From Prevotella herbatica (GTDB taxonomy: Bacteria > Bacteroidota > Bacteroidia > Bacteroidales > Bacteroidaceae), in the NCBI RefSeq assembly GCF_017347605.1, contig NZ_AP024484.1:2370501-2434500 (forward strand): 64,000 bases of DNA. Reading direction: 5' to 3'. Below, piece after piece: positions 35,052-42,996 of this stretch (its first letter is position 1; each line of letters begins with the position of its first letter). Made by a program: the position numbers and the translations under genes. The notes below the pieces were generated by a model, which searched no databases, had not been told where the DNA came from, and saw only the letters and a program-made list of their open reading frames with translations.

Positions 35052-37661
35052 ATGTATAGTAAGAATAGATATAAGAAGAAAGGCTCATTATTATCATTAT
35101 TTATAGTATCAATTACAATAGTACTTCTATGCTCATGCTCAAATGAAGACTTTGTATATTCTGATTTATCCACGAATAAGATTTCGTTTAAAGCCATTGC
35201 TTCAGCCTCTTGGAGTGATGGTAATTCTAATAGTTCATCCGCGGAATCCAAAATAAGTCGTGCCGTTTGTCAAAGTAATGAACATGGTCCTATTATTGTG
35301 AAATCAGAGCTGAAGCATGCACTTTACCTGCACCCTGTAACACAAATAGGAATACATATACTGAATTCCAAAGATAAACCTGTAACTAAAAGTGGAACAC
35401 GCATTCTGGACGAGTCAACCGAAACTGTCGTTCCTACCCGTGGAGCACCTTACGTATCTGCCAATATGATTAATTCATTTGGCGTTCTTGCTTACAGAAT
35501 ACCAAGTACTGCTACAGATGTAAGTGGTACAGCGCCGGATTTCATAAATAATCAACAAGTTAGTACTTCTGGAAGCATCTGGAAAACGGGTGCTGACTAT
35601 TTCTGGCCAGACAATGGTGATAAACTGTCTTTCTTCGCCTATACTCCTTTTGGTAACAATGATGTGACCGTTGCGAGTGCTTCGTCAACTGGTACGCCAT
35701 CTATAACATATACAGCTAATACTGATGTGACAAAACAACCAGACCTGATGGTTGCCAAGACATTGAATCAGACAAGAAATACCATATCCATTGCGGCAGG
35801 AGTTGATATGTCATTCTCTCATGCTCTTACAGTCATAACTTTTGCCGTTGGTAAGGATATGGTGCCTGGTGTTTTCAAGAGTTTATCAATAAAAAACGCA
35901 ATAACTACAGCAACTTATAATCTTTCTACTAATACTTGGAACACAAGTAGTGGTACAAGTACAGGTAATATGACTATAAATCTGAATGGTACTACTGGTA
36001 TCACCATTGATGGTACATCTGATGTTGCTCTAACAAGTGGTACAACCACAATGATGATGATACCCCAAACTTTTGCATCAGGTAGTACTGCTGTCATTGA
36101 GGCTGTGTTCAATAATGGAAACGGAGACAAGACTCTTACTGCCTCTCTGGCAGGAACTATATGGAACCCTGGTACATCTATTATATATAAGTTGTCAACA
36201 TCTTCGGTTAACACTATGACATTAGGAGCTATTTCCTACCCTAGTTCTTGGGGAGGAACCGTGGCGCCAGTTTCAAGTTTTAACAGCGGAGAAGCTGTTG
36301 GCATATATGTAGTGGATCAGAACAATAATATAAAGAATTCAAATGTAAAAGCTACTTATAATGGCAGTAGTTGGATTTTAGATAATAACATTTTATTTTC
36401 TCCACAGTATAAGTATTTCGTTTATTATCCGTATAAATCATCTCAAACATCAAGCGTTACGGCTGCAGCAACTACAGCTGACGCATTTTTTAATAATCTC
36501 ATTTCTGGTTGGTCTGTTACAGCAAATCAAAACACAACAAGTGATTTTAAAGGAAATGACCTGCAAGTTGCCATGGGAACAATAAGCAATACAGCTAGCA
36601 GTATTACTTTTGATATGGCACACAAAATGGGACTAGCTGTTATAACTCTAGGAACAAAGAGTGTTCCTACAACACGGACATATACGGGAGGAAATTCAAC
36701 ATATTCCGATTCTTCTGATAAGACAATAGTTACCGCATCAAGTAATTTCTCTGGAAATCAACCTTTGCTTTACAATAATAAGTATTATTATATAGCAAAG
36801 GCAGGCTCAGGTACGACATTCAACAGCATTACAGCAGATAATGATGCATGGTCAGCTCCTCTTTCTGCAACTATCTCATCAGGGAGCTATTCTGCATTAA
36901 CAGCAACTAATACAAGTCGTACTTTTTATAAATTCATTGCAAACTTCAACTATACAGGTGCTGTTCAAAGTTTTACTATACCTTTATATGGAACAAGCAA
37001 ATTTGAATGTTGGGGAGCACAAGGTTCCTGTGGCGGTGTAAGTGGCAACTTTGGCACTGGTGGTAACGGAGGTTATGCTAGAGGTTATACTAATCTAGTA
37101 GGAAGTAGTGCGCTAACTATCGTTATAGGTGGGCAAGGTTCGCAATCAAATGTTTTTCCTAGCCTTTCACCTTACACTGGAGGTTACAATGGTGGTGGAA
37201 ACGGGCAAGAGGGCGGCGGCGGTGCTACCCACATAGCAAGTTATAATCGCGGTCTATTATCTAACTATGTCAACAATCAGTCAGAGGTTTATATAGTTGC
37301 TGGCGGTGGCGGTGGTCCAGATGGTGGAGATAATGGTGGTGCTGGTGGTGGAAGTAACGGCGGAAATGGTATTGACATTCCTAATACATACAATACTCAA
37401 GGATATGGATACGGAGGTACTCAGTCCGAAGGTGGTATTGGAGGAAATAAAGGAACTTTTGGTAGGGGAGGAAATTCATATGATAGCGGAACTGACTCAT
37501 GCGGCGGTGGTGGTGGCGGCTGGTATGGTGGCGGAGGCGGAAAAGATGTTTCATCCCCTGGTGGTGGCGGTTCTGGTTACATCGGTGGAGTATCAAGTGG
37601 TTACATGGACAGTGGAGTACGTGAAGGTAACGGCTATGCTGTAATAACGTGGATTCCATAA
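35052..37661 (+). CDS. Fimbrillin-like/glycine-rich cassette lipoprotein 13 (long form)
   Basis: 869 residues. Positions 35052-35608 match 32400-32956 base for base; afterwards identity is patchy. Residues about 255-345 are clearly different (SFSHALTVITFAVG, FKSLSIKNAITTATYNLS, TMTINLNG-type changes), then near identity returns to about residue 640. The Gly_rich part (FECWGAQGSCGG) is again different. The end reads GYIGGVSSGYMDSGVREGNGYAVITWIP, lacking the FVSAN tail, and the remnant of another cassette's 3' end follows 21 bp downstream. Lipobox LCSC; S-R-A in KISRAVCQS. Confidence 0.8.
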   Translation: MYSKNRYKKKGSLLSLFIVSITIVLLCSCSNEDFVYSDLSTNKISFKAIASASWSDGNSNSSSAESKISRAVCQSNEHGPIIVKSELKHALYLHPVTQIGIHILNSKDKPVTKSGTRILDESTETVVPTRGAPYVSANMINSFGVLAYRIPSTATDVSGTAPDFINNQQVSTSGSIWKTGADYFWPDNGDKLSFFAYTPFGNNDVTVASASSTGTPSITYTANTDVTKQPDLMVAKTLNQTRNTISIAAGVDMSFSHALTVITFAVGKDMVPGVFKSLSIKNAITTATYNLSTNTWNTSSGTSTGNMTINLNGTTGITIDGTSDVALTSGTTTMMMIPQTFASGSTAVIEAVFNNGNGDKTLTASLAGTIWNPGTSIIYKLSTSSVNTMTLGAISYPSSWGGTVAPVSSFNSGEAVGIYVVDQNNNIKNSNVKATYNGSSWILDNNILFSPQYKYFVYYPYKSSQTSSVTAAATTADAFFNNLISGWSVTANQNTTSDFKGNDLQVAMGTISNTASSITFDMAHKMGLAVITLGTKSVPTTRTYTGGNSTYSDSSDKTIVTASSNFSGNQPLLYNNKYYYIAKAGSGTTFNSITADNDAWSAPLSATISSGSYSALTATNTSRTFYKFIANFNYTGAVQSFTIPLYGTSKFECWGAQGSCGGVSGNFGTGGNGGYARGYTNLVGSSALTIVIGGQGSQSNVFPSLSPYTGGYNGGGNGQEGGGGATHIASYNRGLLSNYVNNQSEVYIVAGGGGGPDGGDNGGAGGGSNGGNGIDIPNTYNTQGYGYGGTQSEGGIGGNKGTFGRGGNSYDSGTDSCGGGGGGWYGGGGGKDVSSPGGGGSGYIGGVSSGYMDSGVREGNGYAVITWIP

Positions 37662-37682
37662 AAATAAATGAAATCAGTTTAA

Positions 37683-37722
37683 CAATGGATATGCTCGTAT
37701 AACCTTCGTTTCTGCTAATTAA
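37683..37722 (+). pseudogene. Orphan 3' end of a lost cassette gene
   Basis: Downstream of the stop at 37661 lies CAATGGATATGCTCGTATAA continuing through the codons for (G)NGYARITFVSAN and TAA. The stretch from 37683 through the spacer ATACCTGTTCTCAATTC is identical to the end of the cassette at 16781-18622 (from about 18583). It has no gene body: the preceding cassette seems to have replaced everything but the last 40 coding bases of an older cassette. Confidence 0.85.
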
Positions 37723-37731
37723 ATACCTGTT

Positions 37732-37778
37732 CTCAATTCTTTTCTCTTCTCTCGCGGAGAGAAGAGAAAAGAATTGAG
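37732..37778 (+). repeat. Cassette palindrome 14 (perfect 22-bp arms)
   Basis: Core 37742-37768, outer arms CTCAATTCTT and AAGAATTGAG. Ends 2 bp before the ATG at 37781. Confidence 0.93.
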
Positions 37779-37780
37779 TT

Positions 37781-39370
37781 ATGGGAAAGAAGTATTTGCT
37801 TAGGATAAATGTATCGCTTCTGTTATTAATCATTATTTCCATGTTTTGTTCATGTACTAACGAAATGAATATGCTTGATGGAAATAATAATGAACAAATT
37901 AACTTTTTTGTATCTGTCCCTTCTTGGAAGGGTAATGATTCTATAGCTAGCAATTCTGCTAAAACAGAAACACGTGCAACTCCAATAACAGATGCTTCTC
38001 TTGGAACTGATAAAACATTTGGAATAATTGCGGATGTTGTAAATGGAAGTAATTATATAACAGAAATAAACCAAGAAGTCGTTTCGTATAATACAACCAA
38101 TAAGATTTGGGAAACAGTAGCTGATCATTATTGGCCTGGCGCAAACAAAACGGTTAATTTCTATGCGTACTACCCCGCAAGTATCACAAATGGAACTATA
38201 ACTCACACGGCAAGTACAACTCCAATATTAACATACACAGTTCCCGCAGACGCAACAACTCAAGTAGATATAATGACGGCTACAGGGACTAATGTTAGTG
38301 GAAACTCAAATTCATCTACACCTTTATCCTTTAATCATATATTTGCAGCAATTCAATTTTCTGTAGGAAGTGCTGGAATTGGCAGTGGAACAATCTCCTC
38401 AATATCAATAGGTAATGTTGCTAATTCAGGAACATATACATTTGGTAGTGGCTGGTCAAATGTAACAGGTTCCAAAACATTCACTATATCACAGTCAAAG
38501 ACAATTACAGGAATTTCTGGAGAAGATATTTATTCAGGAAATTATACCCTGATGATGGTACCTCAAAATATTAATAATATAACAATAACAATCTCTTATA
38601 GTAATGGAGGGACACTTACTAAAACTATATCAGGCACATGGGAAGCTGGAAAGGTATATAAATATCATTTATCTTATGCACCAAAGACTTTTGATTATAC
38701 GGGTACAGTTCAAACCTACACCATACCAGTTACAGGTACATATAAGTTGGAAGTATGGGGTGCGCAAGGCGGAGGCGGTGGATATGGTGGATATGCATTT
38801 GGGAATATATATTTAACTCAAAGTTCTTTATTATACTTTTGTATAGGTGGAGCTGGGACTTATAATCTTAATGGAAGTATTTTGTCTAATCCTCTTACCG
38901 CTGGATATAATGGTGGTGGTTATGGACAATGTGGAGGAGGAGGGGCCACACATATTGCGATAACTAATAGAGGAGTTCTTAAAAATTATCTATCATATCA
39001 AGCAGAAATACTACTTGTTGCAGGTGGTGGTGGTGGTGGTGATGGTACCCCAGTTGGTGTTGGTGGAGGTACAACTGGCGGAGATGGAACCTCCAGTGGT
39101 TCCGGAGGTACACAAACCACAGGTGGTACAGGCATAGGAAGTGGCTCTTTTGGACAAGGAGGAAATATTGGAACGACGAATAACGATTCCGCTGGAGCTG
39201 GAGGTGGTGGTTGGTACGGTGGAGGATCGTCAGGACAACCTCAGATTGGCTCAGGAGGTGGCGGTTCTGGACATATTGGAACTAGTTTAATAAGTGGATC
39301 TACAGGTATGAGTAATGGAGTACGTTCTGGTGATGGCTATGCAAGAATAACTTTCGTTTCAGCCAATTAA
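37781..39370 (+). CDS. Fimbrillin-like/glycine-rich cassette lipoprotein 14 (N3-C-C2)
   Basis: 529 residues. Lipobox FCSC (Cys25), T-R-A at Arg65. Module N3 is nearly that of the cassette at 16781 (PSWKGNDSIASNSAKTETR, FGIIADVVNGSNY), but the middle is type C as at 22190/24101 (GIGSGTISSISIGNVANSGT). Gly_rich domain from about 301 (FDYTGTVQTYTIP, LEVWGAQGGGGG). The ending GSGHIGTSLISGSTGMSNGVRSG pairs with the cassette at 13312. One gene thus carries pieces matching three other cassettes. Confidence 0.8.
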   Translation: MGKKYLLRINVSLLLLIIISMFCSCTNEMNMLDGNNNEQINFFVSVPSWKGNDSIASNSAKTETRATPITDASLGTDKTFGIIADVVNGSNYITEINQEVVSYNTTNKIWETVADHYWPGANKTVNFYAYYPASITNGTITHTASTTPILTYTVPADATTQVDIMTATGTNVSGNSNSSTPLSFNHIFAAIQFSVGSAGIGSGTISSISIGNVANSGTYTFGSGWSNVTGSKTFTISQSKTITGISGEDIYSGNYTLMMVPQNINNITITISYSNGGTLTKTISGTWEAGKVYKYHLSYAPKTFDYTGTVQTYTIPVTGTYKLEVWGAQGGGGGYGGYAFGNIYLTQSSLLYFCIGGAGTYNLNGSILSNPLTAGYNGGGYGQCGGGGATHIAITNRGVLKNYLSYQAEILLVAGGGGGGDGTPVGVGGGTTGGDGTSSGSGGTQTTGGTGIGSGSFGQGGNIGTTNNDSAGAGGGGWYGGGSSGQPQIGSGGGGSGHIGTSLISGSTGMSNGVRSGDGYARITFVSAN

Positions 39371-39387
39371 ATGCTTGTTCTCATTCT

Positions 39388-39416
39388 TTTCTCTTCTCTC
39401 GCGGAGAGAAGAGAAA
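39388..39416 (+). repeat. Cassette palindrome 15 (13-bp arms)
   Basis: Core 39389-39415; left flank CTCATTCT, right flank GGACTGAG. Confidence 0.92.
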
Positions 39417-39426
39417 GGACTGAGTT

Positions 39427-41067
39427 ATGGTAAAGAAGTATTTGCGAGGTATCAATGTATCATTTTTATTATTGATTATTATTTCTACGTTTTCTTCATG
39501 TGCAAACGAAATGAATATTCTTGAAGGAAATAATAATGAACAAATTAACTTTTCTGTATCTGTACCCGAATGGCAAAATACAGATTCATTGTCTAGCTCT
39601 AAGACCTCACGTGCAACCCCAATTACTGATGCATCATTAAGCACTTCCAACACATTTAACCTAATAGCAGATCAAAATGACGGAGCTGGCAATTACAGTA
39701 CATTAATTAATAATGCGGCTGTATCTTCCACTAATAACATATGGCAGACAACTCCTTCTCATTATTATTGGTCAGGAATCACTAATAAGACGATAAACTT
39801 CTACGCATACTACCCTACTAGTATTTCTGGTAACATTTCTCATACCGTTGGATCTGCGCCAACACTATCATATATAGTCCCAAATGATGCAGTTAACCAG
39901 ATTGATATAATGACAGCTACAGCTAATAATATTAGTGGAAATACCAATTCTTCTACCCCATTGATATTCAATCATATTTTTGCAGCTGTAAAGTTTGCGG
40001 TTGGTATTAACGGACTACCTAGCGGAACCATAAAATCAATAACTATAACAGGAATAAAAAATACTGGCATATACACTTTTGGAAGTGGATGGAGTCCTAG
40101 TTCTGCAACATCATCATTTACTGTATTGCCATCTACTACAATAACAGGATCTGCCGGAGCAAATATTACATCTGATGTTTATACATTGATGATGATTCCT
40201 CAAGCTTTTAATAATGCAACTGTTTCATTAGTTTACAATAATGGAACTACGTTTTCTACAACAATATCTGGAGCATGGACTGCAAATGATATTTATACTT
40301 ATAATCTGTCAAAAACAATAGTTTTTAATTATGATTATACAGGTACTGTACAGACATTTACTGCACCTTACACAGGAACATACAGGTTAGAAGTTTGGGG
40401 AGCACAAAGTGGAGGGTGGGGATCACATACAAATGCTCCAGGTGGATATGCTGGCGGTTATAAAAGGCTAACACAGGGAGATATCTTATACATAGTTGTA
40501 GGTGGTAAAGGTTATGATGTTAATTACTATGCTGATGGAACTAGCTATAATGGTGGCGGTATCGGATCTATACCTGAAGGAAAATATGGCGGCGGAGGTG
40601 CTACTCATATTGCGACACATGCCGGTCTTTTAAAAGATCTTTCGGCCTACAAATCAACAGTTTTAGTAGTTGGTGGAGGAGCCGGAAGCAATGGTTCATG
40701 GGCTGATCAAGACATATCAAAATATTTAAGTGGCGGCGGAGAGGTTGGATTAGGTAGTAATACCATATATTATTTAAATGCTAATACAACAAGCACTACA
40801 AAAGGAAATACTGGTGGCACTCAGACAGGAGTTGGTCCTGATGGTATAAAAGGTGGATTTGGATATGGTGGTAACGCTGCTGATTATGGTGGTGCCGGAG
40901 GTGGTGGGTGGTATGGCGGTAATGCCGCAGGAGATGGCGGAGTCGTAATAGGAACAAATGGAGGTGGTGGTTCTGGTTATATCGGTGGAGTAAACAATGG
41001 AGCTTTTCAGACTGGAGTTCGTTATGGTAATGGTTACGCCCGAATAAGCTTCGTTTCAGCTAATTAA
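39427..41067 (+). CDS. Fimbrillin-like/glycine-rich cassette lipoprotein 15 (N1-A-C2)
   Basis: 546 residues. Lipobox FSSC (Cys25), S-R-A at Arg62. Signal as in the cassettes at 18680 and 20437, module N1 (STSNTFNLIADQNDGAGNYS), middle type A with a few own changes (SGWSPSSATSSFTVLPSTTI). Gly_rich domain from about 298 (YDYTGTVQTFTAP, LEVWGAQSGG), C2 end (GSGYIGGVNNGAFQTGVRYGNGYARISFVSAN). The stretch GNISHTVGSAPTLSYIVPND is shared with the cassette at 11520 although the C-terminal halves are unrelated. Confidence 0.8.
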   Translation: MVKKYLRGINVSFLLLIIISTFSSCANEMNILEGNNNEQINFSVSVPEWQNTDSLSSSKTSRATPITDASLSTSNTFNLIADQNDGAGNYSTLINNAAVSSTNNIWQTTPSHYYWSGITNKTINFYAYYPTSISGNISHTVGSAPTLSYIVPNDAVNQIDIMTATANNISGNTNSSTPLIFNHIFAAVKFAVGINGLPSGTIKSITITGIKNTGIYTFGSGWSPSSATSSFTVLPSTTITGSAGANITSDVYTLMMIPQAFNNATVSLVYNNGTTFSTTISGAWTANDIYTYNLSKTIVFNYDYTGTVQTFTAPYTGTYRLEVWGAQSGGWGSHTNAPGGYAGGYKRLTQGDILYIVVGGKGYDVNYYADGTSYNGGGIGSIPEGKYGGGGATHIATHAGLLKDLSAYKSTVLVVGGGAGSNGSWADQDISKYLSGGGEVGLGSNTIYYLNANTTSTTKGNTGGTQTGVGPDGIKGGFGYGGNAADYGGAGGGGWYGGNAAGDGGVVIGTNGGGGSGYIGGVNNGAFQTGVRYGNGYARISFVSAN

Positions 41068-41084
41068 ATGCCTGTTCTCATTCT

Positions 41085-41113
41085 TTTCTCTTCTCTCGCG
41101 GAGAGAAGAGAAA
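41085..41113 (+). repeat. Cassette palindrome 16 (13-bp arms), last of the array
   Basis: Core 41086-41112; left flank CTCATTCT, right flank GGAATTGAG. No further copy follows the last gene. Confidence 0.92.
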
Positions 41114-41124
41114 GGAATTGAGTT

Positions 41125-42807
41125 ATGACAAGAACGTTTTTGCGAGGTATCAATGTGTCATTTTTATTATTAATTATTATCTCTACATTTTCTTCATGTG
41201 CAAATGAAATGAATATTTTTGAAGGAGATAATAATAGACAAATTAACTTTTCTGTATCTGCACCCGAATGGAAGAATACAGATTCATTAGCAACTGTAAA
41301 AGCTTCACGTGCAATGCCTGTAGGTGGCACATCATTAAGCACTTCCAATACTTTTAACTTAATAGCAGACCAAAATGATGGAGCTGGCAACTACACTACA
41401 TTGATAAATAGTCAAGCTGTTAGTTATACCAATAATATGTGGAAAACATCAAATAATTATTATTGGTCAGGAACTGCAAATAAAACCATGAACTTCTATG
41501 CATATTATCCAAGTGACATTAGTAATATTTCTCATACAGCAGGCTCTGCACCAACTTTATCATATACAGTTCCAAATGATGTGGTCAACCAGATTGATAT
41601 AATGACTGCTGCAACTAATAATGTTACTGGCAACACAAATTCTTCAACATCTTTAGCTTTTAGTCATATATTTGCTGCGGTACAGTTTAGTATAGGTAGC
41701 GCCGGTATGCCTACAGGAACAATAACCGGTATTACTTTGAATAACATATTATATAAAGGTGTTTATAACTTTAATGGGACATGGACTCAAGATGCTACAG
41801 TAAAAAGCTCTTTTTCCCAAACAGTATCATCTTCTACAACTGCCGGTACCGCAATAACATCAGGGACTACAACATTTATGATGATGCCGCAGACTTTAAG
41901 GAGTGATGCAAGTATTACTGTTACATATAGCAATGGTAGTACACTTACTCAATCTATAGCTGGAACATGGACTGCAGGAAATATATATACATATAATATT
42001 TCGAAAACGATACCTGTAGCGAATTTTGGTTATACAGGTAATGTTCAAACTTATACGGTTCCTTTCACAGGAACTTATAAATTAGAAGTTTGGGGGGCAC
42101 AAGGAACAAGCTATATTAAAGGAACAGGTGGTAATGGTGGATATTCATATGGCACCATTTCACTAACTAAAAATAAAGTCTTATATGTTTGCGTTGGCGG
42201 GCAAGGAAATTCTCCTACATATTCTTCAGATTATTCTTATAGTGTTTCTGGTAAAAGTTTAGGTGGAACTGGTGGGTATAATGGTGGTGGAAACGGAGGA
42301 GATGGTTTCACAGCTTATTCTGGTTGTGGTGGTGGAGGCGGTGCTACACACATTGCAACATATAATGGCGTATTAAAAGAACTATCATCAAATCAAGCTT
42401 CTGTTGTTATAGTTGCAGGTGGAGGAGGTTCTACTAGTGAAGCTGCAGGTGGAGGTATAAATGGCATATCTAGTACAAATGGAACATATACTAGCGCTGG
42501 TGGTGGGCAAACTTCAGGATATCAATTCGGACAAGGCCAAGCTGGTTATACTAAAACTGCTTATGGTAGTTCTGGTGCAGAAGGTAATGGAGGTGCTGGT
42601 GGTGGTTGGTATGGTGGATATTCATATCAGACAGGAAATGGAAATGGTACAAATATTGGTGGTGGAGGTGGATCTGGACATCTTGGTTCTGGAGTTACAG
42701 GATCCACTATAGCAGGTAATACTTCTTTTACAGATTATGATGGAACAACTGTTACCGGACATGCTGGCAATGGTTATGCAAGAATAACATTTGTATCAGC
42801 AAATTAA
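41125..42807 (+). CDS. Fimbrillin-like/glycine-rich cassette lipoprotein 16 (N1-B-C3), end of array
   Basis: 560 residues. Lipobox FSSC (Cys25), S-R-A at Arg62. The N-terminus MTRTFLRGINVSF is slightly different from its neighbours. Module N1-like (FNLIADQNDGAGNYTTLINS), middle type B (SIGSAGMPTGTITGITLNN). Gly_rich domain from about 297 (FGYTGNVQTYTVP, LEVWGAQG). The end GSGHLGSGVTGSTIAGNTSFTDYD, VTGHAGNGYARITFVSAN combines C2-like and C1-like pieces. A run of six G lies at 42092-42097. I see no strong terminator after the stop. Confidence 0.8.
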   Translation: MTRTFLRGINVSFLLLIIISTFSSCANEMNIFEGDNNRQINFSVSAPEWKNTDSLATVKASRAMPVGGTSLSTSNTFNLIADQNDGAGNYTTLINSQAVSYTNNMWKTSNNYYWSGTANKTMNFYAYYPSDISNISHTAGSAPTLSYTVPNDVVNQIDIMTAATNNVTGNTNSSTSLAFSHIFAAVQFSIGSAGMPTGTITGITLNNILYKGVYNFNGTWTQDATVKSSFSQTVSSSTTAGTAITSGTTTFMMMPQTLRSDASITVTYSNGSTLTQSIAGTWTAGNIYTYNISKTIPVANFGYTGNVQTYTVPFTGTYKLEVWGAQGTSYIKGTGGNGGYSYGTISLTKNKVLYVCVGGQGNSPTYSSDYSYSVSGKSLGGTGGYNGGGNGGDGFTAYSGCGGGGGATHIATYNGVLKELSSNQASVVIVAGGGGSTSEAAGGGINGISSTNGTYTSAGGGQTSGYQFGQGQAGYTKTAYGSSGAEGNGGAGGGWYGGYSYQTGNGNGTNIGGGGGSGHLGSGVTGSTIAGNTSFTDYDGTTVTGHAGNGYARITFVSAN

Positions 42808-42961
42808 ATTTAATATACTTATGTCATAATAGAAATATTGTGAAACAAAACATTCTATGAATTAGAATCTATCAATCTGTATTATTCAGTTTTTCACAAC
42901 GTTATTTTAATGCAATAATAATTTATGTCTTATCAATAATAATAAAAATTTGTTTTTTATT

Positions 42962-42991
42962 TTGTATTGTGTTTGACTTGTACTACCTTTG
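42962..42991 (+). promoter_or_regulatory. Promoter of the helicase gene, probably leaderless
   Basis: TTG (42962-42964), 19-base spacer, TACCTTTG (42984-42991). The ATG at 42997 begins five bases after the -7 box, about where transcription should start, so the mRNA may begin at or next to its start codon. Confidence 0.65.
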
Positions 42992-42996
42992 CCTTC

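Noticed and set aside
11060..41113. Cassette palindromes as Rho-independent terminators
   Set aside because: The plus-strand hairpins are followed by AAGGATTGAG-type sequence, not a T run, and end within a few bases of the start codon.
11483..41390. A recurring family of minus-strand open frames of 80-130 residues opposite the 5' ends of the cassettes (for example 28798-29085, 30389-30766, 39381-39653)
   Set aside because: They look conserved only because the sense genes are paralogues. They lack a promoter or consistent start and lie antisense to signal peptides.
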